Part shown: piece by piece, positions 1 through 4,756 of the stretch | Layout: every line of letters starts with the position of its first letter | Position numbering within the stretch: position 1 is the stretch's first letter | Source of the DNA: an uncultured Archangium sp. | GTDB lineage: Bacteria; Myxococcota; Myxococcia; Myxococcales; Myxococcaceae | Assembly (NCBI GenBank): GCA_946479335.1 | Contig: CAMLFP010000192.1 | Coordinates: forward strand, 1 to 10,289 | Length of the DNA: 10,289 bases | Reading direction: 5' to 3' | Position numbers and translations under genes: made by a program | The notes under the pieces: model-generated | What the model was told of the DNA's origin: nothing | The model's input: the letters and a program-made list of their open reading frames with translations, nothing else | The model's database searches: none

Positions 1-2
1 CG

Positions 3-131
3 CAGCTCGAGAACGGCGAGTGGCGCGTGCTGGAGACGCACGCCCCCGGCAACTGTGCGTTGGGCGCCATCGACCCCGCGCACCTCGTCGCCTCACTCGC
101 CCGCGCGTTGGACATGCGCGGCGGCTGCTGA
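3..131 (+). CDS. C-terminal end of an unidentified protein (5' end outside window)
   Basis: The plus-strand frame is open from the window edge to a TGA at 129-131 and gives the last 42 residues, beginning QLENGEWRVLETHAPG and ending ALDMRGGC. Codon use is strongly GC3-rich, as expected of a native gene here. The first residues read like a beta-hairpin (NGEWRVLETH) and the rest like a closing amphipathic helix (DPAHLVASLARALD). I do not recognise the family from this tail. It is convergent with the low-GC membrane-protein gene, whose stop lies 31 bases away. A short inverted repeat follows the stop. Confidence 0.6.
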   Translation, partial: QLENGEWRVLETHAPGNCALGAIDPAHLVASLARALDMRGGC

Positions 132-132
132 A

Positions 133-147
133 CTGCACGTTGTGCAG
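133..147. terminator. Short inverted repeat after the first gene, possible weak terminator
   Basis: CTGCAC is followed by GTT and then GTGCAG, giving a perfect 6-bp stem with a 3-nt loop. It starts one base after the TGA of the upstream gene and lies in the 31-base gap between two convergent stop codons. No T-run follows on either strand, so it may be only a weak terminator or chance. It also marks the point where composition falls from GC-rich to GC-moderate. Confidence 0.3.
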
Positions 148-162
148 CTTACGAAGCCAAAT

Positions 163-1002
163 TTACTTGGCGATTGCCGACGAAATGAAGTTGGAAACGA
201 CGTTAATAATCATACCCAATACAACCGCGCCAAAAACGATATTTCGGACAGTTGATCTCCGACGTTCTCGCTCTGCTCCATGTTGACCGAAGGAGAAGAC
301 ACCAAGCGGGAGCAGATATCGAAAAAACCGGCCTAAAAACGTGTAGTACGCGATCATTGATATCGCGACTCCGGCCGTCAAGAGTGCTGTTAATCCAGAA
401 GTGTGGGCGTTTTTAATCGCTTGGTCTTGAGCCGAAAGCGGCGGTGGTGTCGGGTCATTTAATAGATGCCAGCCAGCCCATATAAAAGAAGCAAGCGCTG
501 CGGCTGCAAGCAGTGTCCACCATCGAAATTCTGACGCCCACCAGTACATTGGCCTGGTGTGTTTTAACCAATCAGTAAGGTCTCTGACGGCTTTGAGCCG
601 CCAATCATCTCTGCCTGAAAGCCTGATTGTTGTCCGCCCGAACTCACCAGTTCTAAGTTCAATGTCAGCTGTGTGCGTTGCGAGGCGTTGAGCAGTGCGA
701 CGGTCAATGTAGTCTTTGGTCGATTCTCCTTTTTCTTGCGTGGGATCTTCGAAAAGGGCGGAAGCTTCAATTGTTAGCTTGGTGATCGGTCGAGTGGCTG
801 TATTTGGGATGATTTCCAAATCGGAGATGTCCGTGAATGACGAGCGAGACCCGTCACCTGTAGAACCATTAAACGTTTGTTTGATGAGTCCAAGACTGTC
901 GAGAATAATCTTTAACTGATTGAGTGCTGTTGATGAGATGTCGAATGCAACTCTTGATTCGTTATATGAGTGCTCGATGAAGTTCTTTTTTGAAGTTGCC
1001 AT
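163..1002 (-). CDS. Hypothetical membrane protein with three C-terminal TM helices
   Basis: This 279-residue protein starts MATSKKNFIEHSYNESR and ends SSAIAK before a TAA stop. Residues 1-150 look soluble and mixed alpha/beta, with a Ser/Gly/Thr-rich stretch around 45-60. Three hydrophobic segments follow: about 161-181 (begins WWTLLAAAAL), about 203-235 (TALLTAGVAISMIAYY and onward) and about 253-275 (IVFGAVVLGMIINVV). A basic patch (ERERRRS, 244-250) sits between the last two. I do not recognise the family. The frame is open upstream to 1254, but residues before this ATG are translated from the opposite side of the next gene and are GC-rich, so 1002 is the sensible start. The ATG lacks a clear Shine-Dalgarno. 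AT-rich codons such as AAA, ATA and TTA contrast with all neighbours and suggest transfer. A soluble domain on a small TM bundle occurs in some defence or toxin-type effectors, but nothing here proves that. Confidence 0.75.
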   Translation of the reverse strand: MATSKKNFIEHSYNESRVAFDISSTALNQLKIILDSLGLIKQTFNGSTGDGSRSSFTDISDLEIIPNTATRPITKLTIEASALFEDPTQEKGESTKDYIDRRTAQRLATHTADIELRTGEFGRTTIRLSGRDDWRLKAVRDLTDWLKHTRPMYWWASEFRWWTLLAAAALASFIWAGWHLLNDPTPPPLSAQDQAIKNAHTSGLTALLTAGVAISMIAYYTFLGRFFRYLLPLGVFSFGQHGAERERRRSTVRNIVFGAVVLGMIINVVSNFISSAIAK

Positions 1003-1038
1003 TGTTGTTCGTTGACGTCGTCCGACTGCCTGGGTCTG

Positions 1039-1060
1039 AACAGCTGTTTCGAACAATTGT
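1039..1060. promoter_or_regulatory. Cluster of three short palindromes between two genes
   Basis: Three self-complementary words are packed into the 59-base gap upstream of the low-GC membrane-protein gene: AACAGCTGTT (1039-1048), TTCGAA (1048-1053) and ACAATTGT (1053-1060). GAACA also occurs as a direct repeat here. The position, just upstream of the gene at 1002 and just after the TAA at 1062, would suit an operator or promoter-proximal binding site for the acquired gene. No convincing -35/-10 pair is visible. Short palindromes are common by chance in AT-richer DNA, so this is tentative. Confidence 0.25.
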
Positions 1061-1061
1061 C

Positions 1062-1616
1062 TTACCAAACGAAGTGAAGCAGCAACGTGCGCGGGTTCGG
1101 CGCGTCGACCTTCTCGATGCGCGTCTCGACGCCGATGATCTTGTTCATCGCGAGAAATACACCGCGCCACGCGTGCTCCATCACCTCGAGCGGAATGCGC
1201 TCCATCTCGTAGGTGATGGTGAGGTCGCCCGACTTCGACGACGTCTCTTTCCATTCGAGCGCGACGTTGCGAATCGCGGAGCTGCCGAGCTGCTGAATGC
1301 GCGACATCGCCGCGCTCACCGGTGACTTCGAGAACGCGAGCGCCACGCGCAACAGCGGCCCGACCACGGTGAGGAGCGGCCCCGCCGTCACCGCAACGTT
1401 CACTTCCTGCACCGCTTTGAACCCGCGGTGCTCAGCGACATTCGAGAGCACATCGAACATCACCTCACCGGGGAACCAGCGCTGCGCGTTCGGCGACGCC
1501 AGCGCCTCGCGCGCCACCTCGCTCATCGTCGCGCGCTCCGCGGGCGTCAGCTGCAGCGGCTCCAGCGCCTTCTTCAGCCCGCCCACGTAGATGGAACTCA
1601 CTTCGAAGCCGGCCAT
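1062..1616 (-). CDS. Myxobacterial-type hypothetical protein, possibly DUF2378/TIGR02265-related
   Basis: This 184-residue soluble protein starts MAGFEVSSIYVGGLKKALEP and ends RTLLLHFVW. Length and layout loosely resemble the paralogous DUF2378/TIGR02265 proteins of Myxococcales: a helical first half, a hydrophobic middle helix (residues about 79-97, VTAGPLLTVVGPLLRVALAF), then beta-rich sequence with W at about 143 and a final aromatic-Trp ending. That family has no settled function, and the match is by shape rather than by a signature motif. There is no signal peptide or strong TM segment. The start is well fixed: GGAG lies 8 bases before the ATG, inside the last codons of mtgA, and the mtgA stop is 5 bases away. 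It is therefore the third gene of the rhodanese-mtgA operon and may be translationally coupled. A nearby link to envelope growth is only inference. Confidence 0.75.
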   Translation of the reverse strand: MAGFEVSSIYVGGLKKALEPLQLTPAERATMSEVAREALASPNAQRWFPGEVMFDVLSNVAEHRGFKAVQEVNVAVTAGPLLTVVGPLLRVALAFSKSPVSAAMSRIQQLGSSAIRNVALEWKETSSKSGDLTITYEMERIPLEVMEHAWRGVFLAMNKIIGVETRIEKVDAPNPRTLLLHFVW

Positions 1617-1628
1617 GTCGGTCACTCC
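1617..1628 (-). promoter_or_regulatory. Shine-Dalgarno GGAG fixing the start at 1616
   Basis: Read on the minus strand, GGAG (1628-1625) is followed by 8 bases and then ATG at 1616. The motif overlaps the last Leu-Glu codons and stop of mtgA. A ribosome finishing mtgA is thus well placed to re-initiate on the next gene. It is among the clearer ribosome-binding sites in the window and rules out the longer open frame extending to 1898. Confidence 0.6.
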
Positions 1629-2266
1629 AGTTTGACGCGAGGCATCTGCTCCAGCACCCAATTCGCGCGCTCGCGCACCTTCGGGCTGGGCGCGGTGACG
1701 CGGCGGTTCTTCGGCGAGGGCAACACTACCGCCAGCAGCGCCGCCTGCTCCGGCGTCAGCGCGGCTGCCGAGCACCCGAAGTTCACGCGCGCCGCGTATT
1801 CGACGCCGTAGACGCCCTCGCCGTACTCCGCGAGGTTCAGGTGGAGTTCGAGGATGCGCTCCTTGGGCAGCAGCACCTCGAGCAGCACGGTGAACCACGC
1901 CTCCAGCGCCTTGCGCACGACGTTGCGGCCCGGCCAGAGGAAGAGGTTCTTCGCCACCTGCTGCGTCAGCGTGGAGGCGCCGCGCGTCGACTTGCCCTCG
2001 AGCCGGTCTTCGATGGCGTCGTCGATGGCCTGCACGTCGAAGCCGAAGTGCGAGAAGAACTTCTGGTCTTCAGCGGCGATGAGCGCGCGCTGCATCGACG
2101 GAGAGACGCGGTTCAACGGCACCCACGTCTGGTGCGTCACCTTCCCCTCGAGGCGGTGCTGCAGCATGAACGCCGAGAAGGGCGGGTTGATGAAGCGCAC
2201 GCAGGCCACCGGCAGGGCCGTGATGCCGACCCACACCACCAGCGCCCAGCCCAGAGCGCGCGTCAC
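1622..2266 (-). CDS. mtgA: Monofunctional biosynthetic peptidoglycan glycosyltransferase MtgA
   Basis: MtgA polymerises lipid II into glycan strands at the outer face of the inner membrane and belongs to family GT51, lacking a transpeptidase domain. The 214-residue product has one N-terminal TM anchor (about 5-24) and then the conserved FINPPFSAFMLQHRLEG segment. The signature AAEDQKFFSHFGFD carries the catalytic Glu at residue 66. It is followed by RGASTLTQQVAKNLFL (95-110), KERILELHLNLAEYG (135-149) and YGVEYAARVNFG (153-164). All GT51 landmarks are intact and the length is near normal. I chose the GTG at 2266, whose bases overlap the rhodanese TGA (GTGA), because it yields a short cytoplasmic tail and a standard anchor. 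An in-frame ATG at 2296 would add ten residues (MERGRAARRK) and cannot be excluded. Second gene of a three-gene operon. Confidence 0.93.
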   Translation of the reverse strand: MTRALGWALVVWVGITALPVACVRFINPPFSAFMLQHRLEGKVTHQTWVPLNRVSPSMQRALIAAEDQKFFSHFGFDVQAIDDAIEDRLEGKSTRGASTLTQQVAKNLFLWPGRNVVRKALEAWFTVLLEVLLPKERILELHLNLAEYGEGVYGVEYAARVNFGCSAAALTPEQAALLAVVLPSPKNRRVTAPSPKVRERANWVLEQMPRVKLE

Positions 2267-2610
2267 TTTTCGACGGGCAGCCCGGCCGCGTTCCATCCCA
2301 ACATGCCGCCGGTGAGGTTCATGACGCGCGAGAAGCCCGCGCGGGTCAGCAGCTGCGCGATGTTGGCGCTGCGGCCGCCGCTCTTGCAGATGACGAGGAT
2401 CTCCTCGCTCTTGTTCCACGTGGGCGCGTGCGCGGCGACGGCGCCCATCGGCACCAGCTCCGCCCCGGGGATGTGCCCCAGCTCGCCGGTGAACTCGTGC
2501 GGCTCGCGCACATCGAGGAGCCGGAAGCCCTTCGCCGGCAACGTCACCTCGGCCGCCGAGACATCACGGTGACCGGCGGGGTTCGGGCGGGCGTTTTCGT
2601 AGAGCGACAT
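2263..2610 (-). CDS. Single-domain rhodanese-like sulfurtransferase
   Basis: This 115-residue cytoplasmic protein consists of one rhodanese domain, the size of GlpE/PspE-type enzymes. Such proteins move sulfane sulfur from thiosulfate or persulfides to thiol acceptors through a cysteine persulfide. The CH2A-type motif LLDVREPHEF is at 31-40. The active-site loop CKSGGRS is at 75-81 with Cys75 as nucleophile, and it has the six-residue loop expected of a sulfurtransferase rather than a Cdc25-like phosphatase. The closing NLTGGMLGWNAAGLPVE is also characteristic. There is no signal peptide. AAGG lies 7 bases upstream of the ATG. It is the first gene of an operon with mtgA, overlapping its GTG start. 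The physiological sulfur acceptor cannot be told from sequence. Confidence 0.92.
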   Translation of the reverse strand: MSLYENARPNPAGHRDVSAAEVTLPAKGFRLLDVREPHEFTGELGHIPGAELVPMGAVAAHAPTWNKSEEILVICKSGGRSANIAQLLTRAGFSRVMNLTGGMLGWNAAGLPVEK

Positions 2611-2621
2611 GGTGACGCCTT
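2611..2621 (-). promoter_or_regulatory. Ribosome-binding site of the rhodanese gene
   Basis: On the minus strand AAGG (2621-2618) is followed by 7 bases and the ATG at 2610. Spacing is good for a Shine-Dalgarno. The site lies in the 74-base divergent region between the rhodanese operon and the FHA gene. Confidence 0.5.
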
Positions 2622-2647
2622 ATGACGCCGCTCGGAAAAAACACAAT

Positions 2648-2675
2648 TCGACAGCTCCCGGTCGGCGGGTATGTT
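2648..2675 (+). promoter_or_regulatory. Possible sigma-70-type promoter of the FHA gene
   Basis: TCGACA (2648-2653, five of six matches to TTGACA) is separated by 16 bases from TATGTT (2670-2675, four of six matches to TATAAT). Transcription would begin near 2681-2683, only a few bases before the chosen ATG at 2685, so the mRNA would be nearly leaderless. That agrees with the lack of a convincing Shine-Dalgarno there. The match is modest and other sigma factors are abundant in this type of organism. Confidence 0.3.
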
Positions 2676-2684
2676 TCTGCCTCA

Positions 2685-3476
2685 ATGTCTGAGTCCAAGC
2701 CGGTTTCGTTGGCGCCTCACCTGTGGGAGGCCCTGGAGTTGATGTCGTCTGAGATGGGCGTGTCGGAAGACGCGCTCGTCGCTCAGGCTGTCTTCACGTT
2801 GGCGCGCTACAACGGCTACGTCGTCCCGGGCCGGGCCGGCGGTGGCGAGGTGCCCGCGGCGGTGCCTCCCGCGGCGCCCGTGTTGTCGAGCTCCGCCACC
2901 GCGTCGGTCGCCGCCTCGCGAGCGCCGGTGCGCGCGCAGACCCAGCCGCCCGGCATGAAGTCGCGCCCCCCGCCGCCGCCTGAACCCGAGCCGGAGCCCG
3001 AGCCCGAGCCGGAACCCGAGGAGGAGGCGCCGCCGGAGGACGAGGGGAACCCGTTCGACCAGCAGGAAGAGAACTACGACGAGCCGCCGCCGGAAGACGA
3101 CGTGCCCGCCGAAGACGAGCCGCCGCCGGAAGAGGAGCCGTACGAAGAAGAAGAGGCCCCGCCGCCGCCGCCCCGTGGTGGGGGCAAGGCGTCGCTCACG
3201 CTCATCTACTCGGGCCGTGACCCGTTCAAGATGACCGGCGACAGCTTCAGCATCGGCCGCGGCAAGTCGTGCGAGTTCGTCATCGACTCCAACCGCGTGT
3301 CGCGCGAGCACGTGCGCATCTCGCGCGAGGGCAACGACTTCGTGCTCGAAGACCTGAACTCGTCGAACGGCACGTTCTTCGGGCCGCAGAAGGCGAAGAT
3401 CTCGAAGCAGAAGATCAAAGACGGCGACGAGTTCACGCTCGGCACCGAGAAGATCAAGTTCCAGATCCGCAAGTAA
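2685..3476 (+). CDS. FHA-domain protein with ribbon-helix-helix-like N-terminus
   Basis: This is a 263-residue soluble protein. Residues 5-47 (strand PVSLAP, helix LWEALELMSSEMG, helix SEDALVAQAVFTLARYNGY) follow the spacing of a ribbon-helix-helix DNA-binding unit. Residues about 55-165 form a low-complexity Ala/Pro then Pro/Glu/Asp linker that includes seven PE pairs (99-112). Residues 169-262 are a forkhead-associated domain with FSIGRG (188-193), SREH (206-209) and NSSNGT (225-230), all the usual phosphothreonine-binding landmarks. FHA domains dock onto proteins phosphorylated by Ser/Thr kinases, which are abundant in myxobacteria. The role is therefore probably in kinase signalling, perhaps transcriptional if the N-terminus really binds DNA. 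An in-frame ATG at 2622 would add 21 unconserved-looking residues. I prefer 2685 because the MSESKPVSLAPHLWE beginning is like other myxobacterial FHA proteins as I recall them. Confidence 0.9.
   Translation: MSESKPVSLAPHLWEALELMSSEMGVSEDALVAQAVFTLARYNGYVVPGRAGGGEVPAAVPPAAPVLSSSATASVAASRAPVRAQTQPPGMKSRPPPPPEPEPEPEPEPEPEEEAPPEDEGNPFDQQEENYDEPPPEDDVPAEDEPPPEEEPYEEEEAPPPPPRGGGKASLTLIYSGRDPFKMTGDSFSIGRGKSCEFVIDSNRVSREHVRISREGNDFVLEDLNSSNGTFFGPQKAKISKQKIKDGDEFTLGTEKIKFQIRK
2979..3020 (+). repeat. Seven tandem Pro-Glu codon pairs in the FHA linker
   Basis: Fourteen codons encode seven consecutive Pro-Glu pairs, with mixed CCT/CCC/CCG and GAA/GAG codons. The mixed codons suggest selection on the protein or an old expansion rather than fresh slippage. 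The tract opens a longer acidic and proline-rich region (2967-3173) that probably forms a stiff extended spacer between the N-terminal domain and the FHA domain. Confidence 0.85.
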
Positions 3477-3483
3477 GCGGCGC

Positions 3484-3504
3484 CCCTCTCCCCACGGGAG
3501 AGGG
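3484..3504. terminator. Bidirectional hairpin terminator between convergent genes
   Basis: CCCTCTCCC (3484-3492), a CAC loop and GGGAGAGGG (3496-3504) form a perfect 9-bp, very GC-rich stem. It lies in the 30-base gap between the TAA of the FHA gene (plus) and the TCA, read as TGA, of the EVE gene (minus), so it can serve both transcription units. There is no T-run on either side. Hairpins of this CCCTCTCCC/GGGAGAGGG form recur between genes in several high-GC Proteobacteria and myxobacteria, as I recall. Confidence 0.7.
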
Positions 3505-3506
3505 AG

Positions 3507-3977
3507 TCAGCGCCTGGTCTTCGCGCCCGCGAGCTCCAACAGCCGCGCGAAGTGCGGCGCCGACACCGGCTGCACGCTCAGCCGCTGCCCCTTCTGCAGC
3601 AGCGGCAGGCCCGCGAGCTTCGGGTCGGCCTTCAACACCTCGAGCGGGAGGAGCGCCTTGAACTTCTCGACGAAGCCCAGCTGCGCCATCACCCAGCGCG
3701 GCGCGGCCTTGTCGCTCGTCGCGTCGTAGTACTCGCTCTTCTTGTCGAACTGCGTCGGGTCGGGGATGGGCGCGTCGACCACCTTCGCGAGGCCGGCCAC
3801 GCCCGGCGGCTCCGCGTTGGAGTGGTAGTAGAGGACGAGGTCACCGACCTGCATCTCGTCGCGCATGGTGTTCCGCGCCTGGTAGTTGCGCACGCCGGTC
3901 CACCCGGTGCGGCCGTCACGCTTCAGGTCATCGATGGAATAGACGTCGGGTTCGCTCTTCACCAGCCAAGTGCGCAT
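3507..3977 (-). CDS. EVE-domain protein (thymocyte nuclear protein 1/YpfF-like PUA fold)
   Basis: This 156-residue protein is almost entirely one EVE domain. The signatures are WLVKSEPDVYSIDDL (4-18), WTGVRNYQARNTMRDEMQVGDLVLYYHSN (26-54), GVAGLAKVV (59-67) and a late LPLLQKGQRLSVQPVSAPHF block (124-143). EVE domains share the PUA-like fold. They bind modified bases in DNA or RNA in several studied proteins, and the fold belongs to the ASCH/YTH/PUA-like group. It is a cytoplasmic protein with no signal peptide. It is the last gene of a four-gene unit, starting 9 bases after the DUF4124 gene stop and ending at a hairpin terminator. The SAM methyltransferase two genes upstream makes a modified-nucleotide ligand attractive, but that is inference. 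Confidence 0.93.
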   Translation of the reverse strand: MRTWLVKSEPDVYSIDDLKRDGRTGWTGVRNYQARNTMRDEMQVGDLVLYYHSNAEPPGVAGLAKVVDAPIPDPTQFDKKSEYYDATSDKAAPRWVMAQLGFVEKFKALLPLEVLKADPKLAGLPLLQKGQRLSVQPVSAPHFARLLELAGAKTRR

Positions 3978-3986
3978 GGCGTGCGT

Positions 3987-4724
3987 CTACCAGCCCCGGC
4001 GCCACTCGCGCGGGATCGCGTAACGAGACGCGTCGCGGTCGAGCTGGTCGAGGTCCTTGCGCGCGTCGGAGAGCTCCACCTGCGTCAGCTCCATCTCGCG
4101 GGTGATGCGGTCGTACTCGGCGTTGATGGCGCAGGTGGCCGCGGGGCCGTAGGGGCGCACCGGGGAGCCGTTCACCATCGTGTTGCCATTCACCACCGTG
4201 GTGACGCCGTTGGCCACGACGACCTGTGAGCCGGGCGCGGGCGCGATGGGGGCGCCGGTCGTGGCGTCCATGCGCACCGTGCCCACGGGCACCAGCGGTT
4301 GCGCGACGCACTCCACGCGCTGCGGGCGGGAGCGCTCCAGCGCCGAGTAGTTCTTCTCGAGCGTCTCGATGCGCCGGGTGGCGGTGATGAAGCGGGTGCG
4401 CCACTCCTGCTCGTTGGGTTCATCGCGGGTGGGCTGCGCGACGAGCGGCGGCTGGCGCTGCGTCACCACCGGTTGCTGCGGCGCGACGGTCGCCGGGGTC
4501 TGCGGTTTGGGAGAGGTCGGCGAATCCACCACCACCTGCGCGGAGTCGTCGGCGGGCTTCGGGTCGACCTTCGGCTGCAGCAGCGTGGCGTCGGTGCGCG
4601 CCTTGCCGGGCACCAGCGACGGGTCGTCGGTGTAGTGCACGCCGTCTTTGTCTTCCCACGAGTAGACGGTCTGCGCGAAGGCGGGGAGCGCGACGAGCGC
4701 GAGGAGGGTGGACCGGGCGAGCAT
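3987..4724 (-). CDS. Exported DUF4124-domain protein with coiled coils
   Basis: The 245-residue product begins MLARSTLLALVALPAFAQTV, a signal peptide with likely cleavage after AFA (residue 17). Immediately after comes the DUF4124 signature VYSWEDKDGVHYTDD (20-34), a small beta domain found at the N-terminus of many exported proteobacterial proteins and of unknown function. A Pro/Gln-rich stretch (52-100) follows. A coiled-coil-like helix lies at about 105-132, a Val/Gly/Asn beta-like section at 142-195, and a second charged helix at 200-233. Cys139 and Cys198 could form a disulfide in the periplasm. The frame is open to 4895, but earlier residues lie opposite the methyltransferase and no start there fits, so the ATG before the signal peptide is used. 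It sits 32 bases after the methyltransferase stop and 9 bases before the EVE start. Its envelope location is odd in an otherwise nucleic-acid-oriented unit. Confidence 0.85.
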   Translation of the reverse strand: MLARSTLLALVALPAFAQTVYSWEDKDGVHYTDDPSLVPGKARTDATLLQPKVDPKPADDSAQVVVDSPTSPKPQTPATVAPQQPVVTQRQPPLVAQPTRDEPNEQEWRTRFITATRRIETLEKNYSALERSRPQRVECVAQPLVPVGTVRMDATTGAPIAPAPGSQVVVANGVTTVVNGNTMVNGSPVRPYGPAATCAINAEYDRITREMELTQVELSDARKDLDQLDRDASRYAIPREWRRGW

Positions 4725-4756
4725 GGCGCCCGGGACGTTAGCCTCCGCGCGGGTAT

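Larger units (their letters stand above)
132..1061. other. Low-GC segment, probable horizontally acquired insert
   Basis: Three 60-base lines counted by eye inside this stretch (181-240, 421-480, 841-900) contain 24, 34 and 29 G+C, about 48% together. Two lines counted elsewhere (4021-4080, 9181-9240) contain 41 and 44, about 71%. The change is abrupt at both ends: just after the stop of the first gene and just downstream of the stop at 1062. The segment holds one gene, the membrane protein at 163-1002. I see no integrase, transposase, tRNA fragment or flanking direct repeat within the window, so the route of arrival is unknown. Confidence 0.6.

Noticed and set aside
1003..1254. An 84-codon N-terminal extension of the low-GC membrane protein
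   Set aside because: The extra residues come from the GC-rich coding strand of the neighbouring gene in a shifted phase and read as Arg/His-rich nonsense; the ATG at 1002 coincides with the change of composition.
1617..1898. A longer form of the 184-aa operon protein
   Set aside because: The extension lies inside mtgA in another phase, is Arg/Ala/Gly-rich, and a good GGAG sits 8 bases before the internal ATG at 1616.
2622..2684. The upstream ATG at 2622 as start of the FHA protein
   Set aside because: It would nearly abut the rhodanese start region, place the best promoter candidate inside the gene and add residues that do not fit the strand-helix-helix beginning. It remains possible.
3552..4229. 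A 225-codon plus-strand frame opposite the EVE and DUF4124 genes
   Set aside because: It crosses the gap between two supported minus-strand genes and its product is a low-complexity Arg/His/Val/Leu string.
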